A stretch of DNA of 64,000 nucleotides from Catonia carolina (Eukaryota; Arthropoda; Insecta; Hemiptera; Achilidae). Under the pieces are notes generated by a model. It saw only the letters and a list, made by a program, of their open reading frames with translations. It was not told the origin of the DNA and did no database searches. Positions 57,896 to 64,000 of the stretch are shown here, piece after piece. Where the stretch lies: assembly GCA_035578175.1 (NCBI GenBank), contig JAQMRL010000008.1:60258541-60322540 (forward strand), written 5' to 3'. The stretch's first letter is position 1; each line of letters starts with the position of its first letter. The position numbers were made by a program, and so were the translations under genes.

Positions 57896-58583
57896 TGTAA
57901 AGGGACGCTTGTAACATAAAGCGTAACTAGCATAATGGACCCGTGCAAATAAATTCACATAATGTTCTTGGGTTTCAAACCACTATCATTAAATAAATGA
58001 TTTAAGTTATCAACAAACTTAACCGTTCTCAGAAGAACGGTGAGTAAAGACGCATGATAGTTTCGTCGTTAAAGAACGGTTTTAAACTAAAACTTTCAAT
58101 AAAACAACGTTGACAAAATGTCTAATGCCGACTGAGTGTGTTGGGAGAAGAGAGGAGAGATACTGTATACTTATGGAATATGGCTACGTTGGGGGTAAAT
58201 ATGGGACAACCGCATTTAAATTACGCTGTATTACCGCTACGTTGTAAACGAAATTTACATTTTTAAATTTCGTAAAATAAAGCTCATATTAGCAAGTTTA
58301 AAACTTTTGGGCATATCAGGAAAGAAAACTTTTTAAAAGCATGTAAAAATTATAAAAATCCGTTCAGTAGAACTCTTTATTTAGGAGTTAATAGAATTTC
58401 CATTAAAATACATTGGAACCTATTTTGCGTTTTAAATATATAGATGTTTTGCCTAAAATGCCTCAATGTTAGAATGTTCAGATGAATCAAACATTTGGGA
58501 CCTGTAAATCCATATAGGTTTCAAATGAAAACATGTCTGCGCAATTTTTGTGCCTCTGGTAATTTTATAACATTGGTTAGTTA
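57896..58583. other. Unassigned stretch
   Basis: A small hairpin accgttct...agaacggt lies at 58022-58041. No gene. Confidence 0.4.
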
Positions 58584-58719
58584 TTACTTTCTCTTGCTCT
58601 ATATAAATTTAAATGTAGGAAGGAAAGGATTGTTGTCATATCGATTTTTTGAAATCGAGTTTTCACTGTATATACACGTTTTCAGACCCCTGAACCCAAA
58701 AAACATGTTTTTAGCGATT

Positions 58720-58796
<77 letters not shown>

Positions 58797-59522
58797 AATA
58801 TCTCACGAACAGAACATCGTACGAAGTTGAAACTTTAACGTGGATTAAGGTACTATTAGAGGACCCGACACGAATATCTTCATCGAAATCGGTCAACCGG
58901 AAAAAGTAGTTTATTCGTATCGTTTTATAATTTTTTGCAATTTTTTTTCAAAAACGGCTCCTACAATGTTTTTTTTTAAAAATCGCTTCATTTACTAAAT
59001 TTTTTGTGTTCTACAAGATAGGGTAGGCGCCATGTCTGCTGAAATTCTTTGGGAGGCTGTTTTTTCGTAAAAAGATTGTTTTTTTTTAAGATTGCGGCTT
59101 TAATATGCATTTCAGCTCAAAATTGTATCTAATAAAAGTTGTAGAGAATTTACAATCCTACAACATTTATTACAAACATTTTTTGTATAACGCTTACTTT
59201 AGCGGTAATTAGTGATTTCCTGTTTTTTCTTCATAAAAATCGGTACAAAAATCGATTTTTTTAACGATTTTAGCCTAAGTATGCATTTTACGACAAATTT
59301 GTAATCAGATTTATAGGAAATTAAAAGATCTACTACTTTTATTTAGAGAATTTTTCTCTACTGAGCCGAGTTTAGCGTTAAAGAGTGATATTCCGTACTT
59401 TTAAGCCAAACAGGTTGATTTTCATTTTGCATCATTCACTCAAGATTAAAATTAGTTTATATTGTTAATTATTTGCATTGGTAAGAGAAAGTGGCGTGAG
59501 TCTTTCACACCAGAGTTTTTTC
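58584..59522 (+). repeat. Family B interspersed repeat with long (GT)n tract
   Basis: It starts attactttctcttgctct and includes 'cccaaaaaacatgtttttag' directly before a (GT)n tract of about 74 bases (58720-58793). Both internal modules follow, and it ends at gcattggtaagagaaagtgg with tttcacaccagag. Confidence 0.88.
58720..58793. repeat. (GT)n microsatellite inside family B
   Basis: About 37 uninterrupted GT units, at the same position where other family B copies have shorter or interrupted tracts. Confidence 0.95.
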
Positions 59523-59791
59523 TTAATCTTTTTCTCAATAATCAATCTCAGAGCCAATATTGCATCTCGTGTTCCCATTCTCCTTGTAAATCTAAATTGG
59601 TCATCATCCAACAGTTCTTCTACTCGGTGTTCTATTCTCCTGTGTATGTACGAGGATACACAATCCTAAATGTAGGAATAATGGATTTAACTCCTGCAAA
59701 GCAGTAAATATTACTTATGTCTATATCTTTTCAAAAATATTCAGTTTGAAAACTTCGTATATAATTTATAGTAATGTTAGTAGTAGTTTTT

Positions 59792-60210
59792 ATCAACTGT
59801 AAATTTTACAAGTTTTATAAGGTGATGGCCACACCGACACTGATTTTGCACTGATTTTTTGGTTTGGCATTAAAGTTTGGGTACCTAACAAGAAACAAAA
59901 GTCAATGATCGAAGCAGCTGAAATGAGGTTCCTTAGACATGTTAAAGGATGTCCGAAACAAGACCACATCAGGAATGAGGTGATAAGAGAGAGAATCGTG
60001 AATTTCAACTACTTAATGAGCTCATCAAAAAATATTAAAACAATGGATAAATGATTTATTTAGAATGTCATTAGACCGACTACCTTTGAGTGCATTGCTG
60101 CATGAACTAAGGGACTCAAGAGGAGTGGGGATACCGAGGAAGAGATGGACGCTGAAACAGGCTCAATTTACAGCCTAATCGATGATGGACGATGACGATC
60201 AACTATAAAT
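59792..60210 (+). pseudogene. Short RTE-like LINE insertion with target duplication
   Basis: atcaactgtaaat (59792-59804) and atcaactataaat (60198-60210) flank a 393-bp insertion. Its plus strand reads AAEMRFLRHVKGCPKQDHIR, FRMSLDRLPLSALLHELR and IPRKRWTLKQAQ, then a GATGGACGATGACGAT tail. It matches the C-terminal half of the frame at 13031-13879. Frameshifts and stops show it is dead. Confidence 0.85.
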
Positions 60211-60445
60211 ATTTGTAAACCAAATTTCAAAGCATTACTTCAGACGCAAGCAGTACGCCGTTAATAATTTTCAAAATGATATTATAATTGTGTCTTTTAA
60301 CGTGCGCCATATTTCTTGACTTCTTTCTGTTCAAGTAGGATTACTTCTTAAAAAGTGTTTTTAATGATTAAAATGGATTTTGTTAAATTATGTGCCGCAG
60401 ATTTTTTTGATAGGAAGTTAAGATGAAATTGGCAACTTTGTTATA
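60211..60445. other. Unassigned stretch
   Basis: No feature seen between the LINE fragment and the MITE. Confidence 0.4.
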
Positions 60446-60692
60446 CCCCAACGAACTAAAGACTGCAGATGAGATGTAGCCAATAACAGCCATGGTCAGG
60501 TGTAAGGGTTGCCCCTTCGCTAAGTCACACTCTGTTCCACTGAACTCCAGCTGACTTTTTGTTAGGCTGTCATCCACAGCGGGACCACAACGTGACAACG
60601 CAGAATACGATTATCGAAAGCCAATTGGCTCTGAGCTGTGATCTAGGTCACTATGCTCCGCCTTCATCTGCAGTCTCTAGTTCGTTAAGGTG
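60446..60692. mobile_element. MITE, 247 bp, TA target duplication
   Basis: The ends AACGAACTAAAGACTGCAGA (left) and, reversed, AACGAACTAGAGACTGCAGA (right) form a TIR of about 27 bases. TA lies on each side. The interior is relatively G+C-rich and non-coding. The TA duplication suggests mobilisation by a Tc1/mariner-type transposase. Confidence 0.75.
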
Positions 60693-60694
60693 TA

Positions 60695-61133
60695 TTTCAG
60701 TAATTTGCGTACTTTAGTACTGAGATCTAGGTCGTACATTTTTCTTCTAAATAATAATTATTTAACTTAATAAGCTTACAAATATCCTGATAGTTGATTT
60801 CTCGCTACGAATAATAATCACAGTATTTTGTATTTGTTGCTTTAGGAATTAAAAAAAAACGTAATTAAATGATTTTATATCGATGATTACAAACCACAAG
60901 TTATTTCTATAAGAATGTTATTAATGCTACACAGATTAATTTGATGATTTTATCATTAAACCAACAGCAGATAGAATGTCTTTATCAAAATGTAAACTAA
61001 CACAAATTGAAAATTTTTTATAATTTTTAATGGCAATGAATTTAATTTAATTTTTCCGTCTTACTACAATTAGTTTCTTTAACAAATTAGAATGTTACAG
61101 TCTTGTTTTTAGAGGTTTTTTATTTGAACCTAT
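60695..61133. other. A+T-rich region upstream of paralogue 2
   Basis: No repeat was recognised. It should contain any promoter or upstream intron of the following gene. A pyrimidine-rich tract ending in AG (~61104-61112, cttgtttttag) could be a splice acceptor. Confidence 0.35.
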
Positions 61134-61145
61134 ATGATTTCTAAA

Positions 61146-61679
61146 ATGTTAGTTATCGTGCATTTTGTATATTATTTTGTCATTTATTTTCGTAATGTAA
61201 ATTGTAAATGTTATTATTCGGAAGTCTCGAAAGTTTCCGCATCGAGAACACCTGTTAAGTTTGGAAGTGAATCAGACTCTGGAAGTACAACAAAGCTGTC
61301 CTCGTATTCATTCACTCCGTCATCTAGCAATGTACCAGAATTTGGTTCTTCTTCTTCCGAGACTGATACTAAAACTGATGTAGAAATTCGTGATTCCGGG
61401 ATTTCTTCTTCTGACATTCCTGATTTTAGTAACATGACTAGTTTACCATCAAAAATCAGGTCAAGTGAGGTTTCTAGACTGTTATCGTTTTCAAAAAAAG
61501 ATTTAAACTCTATTCGAGGTCCCAGTGAGTATTCAAAGTTAAACCCCTCTGACAAGATATCTGATCCGTATTCCATTACCTCTTATGATGATACAATAGA
61601 AAACACGGAAGATATGAATGCAATATTTGAAGATCGTGTCCCAACTACTGCAAGAACGACTACTGCAAACCCAGAATAG
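61146..61679 (+). CDS. Candidate secreted Ser-rich protein, paralogue 2
   Basis: I do not recognise this gene. From the ATG at 61146 it encodes 177 residues (181 if the Met at 61134 is used). A hydrophobic, aromatic-rich start MLVIVHFVYYFVIYFRNVNC is followed by KCYYS and then a Ser/Asp/Thr-rich acidic region without further Cys. Shared with the gene at 56026 are NVNCKCYYS, a TP.KF turn, TDVEIRDSGISSSDI and a SRLLSFSK segment; the C-terminal tails differ. Nucleotide similarity is strongest around the CKCYYS codons. The predicted product enters the secretory pathway, but the aromatic-rich start could also act as a membrane anchor. Function is unknown; a secreted or salivary effector-like protein is one possibility. 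Confidence 0.6.
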   Translation: MLVIVHFVYYFVIYFRNVNCKCYYSEVSKVSASRTPVKFGSESDSGSTTKLSSYSFTPSSSNVPEFGSSSSETDTKTDVEIRDSGISSSDIPDFSNMTSLPSKIRSSEVSRLLSFSKKDLNSIRGPSEYSKLNPSDKISDPYSITSYDDTIENTEDMNAIFEDRVPTTARTTTANPE

Positions 61680-61772
61680 GTACTATTTATACTATTTTTT
61701 TATTTTAATAATATTATTTCATTCTTTAATTCAACGTGTTCATCCGCAAATAGTTTCTATTTAACAGAATTT

Positions 61773-62936
61773 ATCTATACTAATATAATAAAAAAGTTTA
61801 CTTTTATAAAAAAGTATGAGATAATCTTAGAAGCTACTTTTACTGTAGCAAAGCTCAGAGCTTTCTGAGGGATATAGGCTATGTTGCAACTTAAATTAAC
61901 TTCAATTTAGTGAGTTGAACAACTGAAACTGTGACGATGTCGTATGTTTTAGTCTATCAGATGTATAGCCCTTTTATTTTTTCTAAGCCCTCTGCACGTT
62001 GTATTTTTTGGGTTAGAACTAAGATTCAAATTTCATTCAAGAGTCAGATTCAACAGAGCCGAGCCTCGTTTAGGCTGACAAACTCCAGGGCTTTAGAAAT
62101 GATTTAATTGGTTAATGTAGTTTATTTATCTGGTATTTTTGGTTCTTTAGTATTTTATTACGTATTGGTATGGATTTTTTTATATTTTTATTTTTTTGTG
62201 TACCTATGTTTTATTTTGTATGTTTGTCTTTCGGAACCGTCTTTATTTGCAGACTGAAATTTTCATATTGACGCTCTCTTTACTCAATTAAATTAGATAA
62301 TTTCTTTTCTGTCTGTATAAGTTTATGATTAAGGTATAGTACATTAATTTATATCTGTGCAATTGTGATTTAGTTTGAAATAAGTTACTGTTTATTTTCT
62401 ATTTAATATTGTTTCTATCATTGGGCCACTTTGGCCTGTTATAAACAATCTAATGTAATTAAATAAATAAATAAATAAAACTTTTATTCACAGAGAAACG
62501 TGAAAAATAACATTAAAAATTCGAATTCGTTTGTTTTATACTGTATTTTTTTGTCTTCATTTGAAAGGAGTGAGTCGTATATTTTCAGTAAGGCACGTGT
62601 TATTCTGCGTACCTCTAAAAAATACCAATAATGCCCACAGATTTTTCATTTTAGTTAACACGTCTTCAGTTTTCAGTGAACATACTGTTTGCACTAACTA
62701 TATTAATTAATCGCTGGGACAAACATTTAAAACGGTGGGCATCTATTTAAGACAAGAGTGCTTCACACATGGACACCTTTATTTCGGTCTTTCTAGAGCT
62801 GGAAGTGCAGAAAACCAATATATTTTGCTGGAACAAGGCAACAAAACCACAATTATTGTATACACAGGCTTTAAAATAATTTAATTAGGCCTACATTAGG
62901 TGCTGTGAAGCGAAGCGCGCAAGGGGGGTTTCCTAG
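61773..62936 (+). mobile_element. Candidate non-autonomous Helitron
   Basis: The start TCTATACTAATATAATAAAA is a typical insect Helitron 5' end and is preceded by A. The right end, aagcgaagcgcgcaagggg followed by CCTAG and then T, has a small GC hairpin a few bases before CTAG, as Helitron 3' ends do. The 1164-bp interior has no RepHel gene. The pairing of the two ends is inferred. Confidence 0.5.
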
Positions 62937-63336
62937 TCTACAAAATGTTCTCAACAGAACAATAGATTTATTTTTGAGAAATGAAAGAGCCGGAAAAGGT
63001 AGCTACTAGTAGAGGTACCTTTAAAAACACTGTTCACATAACCTGTACAGTTCGATATTTGTTACAAACGAAGCTAAATTTTGAAAAGGTCAGAATTTAA
63101 GTTACTTAGCAAATAAGTACGTTAAATGCCTCCATTTTAGCCGTCGTATTGTATCGTAGTTGTCTAATAAGTCTGTACGGCGTTGGCAACTATTTTATTA
63201 AGTCACTATTTTACTTAAGTCACGTAATTCTTTAGTTACGTATATTTTGTATAAGTCCCCGTTTCATATGGAATACTATAATATTATTTAAATTCGAAAC
63301 AGCATTCTATTTCTAACAAATTATCCAATCTTCGTG
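62937..63336. other. Unassigned stretch
   Basis: No gene or repeat recognised. Confidence 0.4.
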
Positions 63337-63482
63337 CATTTTTAACGTAAATATTGAATTTCTGCTATATGTTCTAAATTTTTTAATAGGGCCTATTGTA
63401 CACCGCGTACATTTTTAACGTAAATATTGAATTTCTGCTATATGTTCTAAATTTTTTAATAGGGCCTATTGTACACCGCGTA
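63337..63482. repeat. Perfect tandem duplication, 2 x 73 bp
   Basis: The unit beginning catttttaacgtaaatattg and ending gtacaccgcgta occurs at 63337-63409 and 63410-63482 with no visible difference, so it is recent. Confidence 0.9.
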
Positions 63483-63619
63483 AATATCTATAGACGTTTC
63501 TGGAAGCTCTTTTTAAGTATATATTCCCTGCATTCATTTACTATAGGCTTTCCTCCTTACTTCCGTCCATCCTTTGTTCTGCTTTTTCTCTTGTGTTTAC
63601 AAGAGAAAAAGCAGTAATT

Positions 63620-64000
63620 AGACTGAGTAATTAGACCCTTAAAGTAAGAAATTAGTTGCCTGAAGTTTGTTCGATCCATTATGTTTTCTTGGTTTATTTC
63701 AGTTTTCTCAATATTCCTTCTGACTTCTTTAAACCTCTTCTTAGGTATAATTTTTAGTGTCTTAAAATTTTTTTTGTCAACCGTTGGTCGTCCAATTCTG
63801 TACTGGGATGTGTTTAAAATTTTAGTATTTGTTTTCCGATCATTTCCGTTAATCATTATTTTTCTTGTACAGCTCAGTACTGCCTGTCTACTATCTTAGA
63901 ACTCATTATCTTGTGAAAAGTATTTCTCCGATTCACGTAGCCTTCCCTTTTATCACACACAGGTCTCATGATCTTGGGATGTCCTGAGAGTGTTTTCTTC
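63620..64000 (-). pseudogene. RTE-like LINE, decayed C-terminal part, runs off the window
   Basis: The minus strand reads GHPKIMRPVCDKREGYVNRR, IMSSKIVDRQY, NTSQYRIGRPTVDKKNF and RFKEVRRNIEKTEINQENIM, ending DRTNFRQLI. The same blocks, in the same order, are in the relic at 50540-51190. A stop and frame changes show it is dead. Confidence 0.65.

Noticed and set aside
58495..58909. Frames coding for Val-Cys or Thr-His repeats over the GT tract
   Set aside because: They are translations of the (GT)n microsatellite inside a family B repeat.
1..64000. CRISPR arrays, operons, prophage or bacterial genes
   Set aside because: No regularly spaced repeats and no bacterial-type coding density; all elements are eukaryotic.

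Overview
This window is non-coding-rich, A+T-rich eukaryotic DNA, most likely from an insect with a large, repeat-filled genome; a hemipteran is a guess. Supporting signs are Jockey-, R1- and RTE-like LINE relics, a Ty3/gypsy LTR element, mariner copies, Helitron-like and tRNA-derived SINE sequences, and no bacterial gene organisation. No conserved housekeeping gene, rRNA or functional tRNA gene is visible.

Layout. 1-3.8 kb: start of a Jockey-type ORF1 (minus), a copy of an abundant repeat here called family B, a SINE, and fragments of a second repeat called family A. 4.1-4.9 kb: a DNA element with strong terminal inverted repeats (TIRs) and a TGAT duplication. 5.7-7.7 kb: an R1-like 3' end abutting a different LINE 3' end, then a possible solo LTR. 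9.7-14.5 kb: LINE relics, including an RTE-like 3' end with an intact 282-codon frame and a 14-bp target duplication. 15.5-22 kb: a complete, recently inserted 6.1-kb Ty3/gypsy element (minus strand) inside a family A copy. 22.7-35.8 kb: SINEs, a pogo/Tigger-like MITE and two unusual mariner derivatives. 37-46 kb: nested family B copies, two candidate solo LTRs with exact target duplications, and LINE relics. 47.7-55.7 kb: an R1-like LINE with a 15-bp duplication, a Helitron-like fragment, and Jockey and RTE-like pseudogenes, one with an inverted half.

56-63 kb holds the only candidates for real host genes: two short single-frame genes at 56026-56475 and 61146-61679. Both encode a signal-peptide-like N-terminus, a shared NVNCKCYYS motif and a Ser-rich, otherwise Cys-free tail, and look like a tandem paralogous pair of secreted proteins. 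Two family B copies, a small RTE-like insertion and a TA-flanked MITE lie between them, and a Helitron-like element follows the second gene by about 90 bp.

Apart from this pair the coding potential belongs to mobile elements, nearly all of it broken. Copy boundaries were defined by eye from target-site duplications, inverted termini and comparison of copies inside the window, so edges of the older repeats are approximate.
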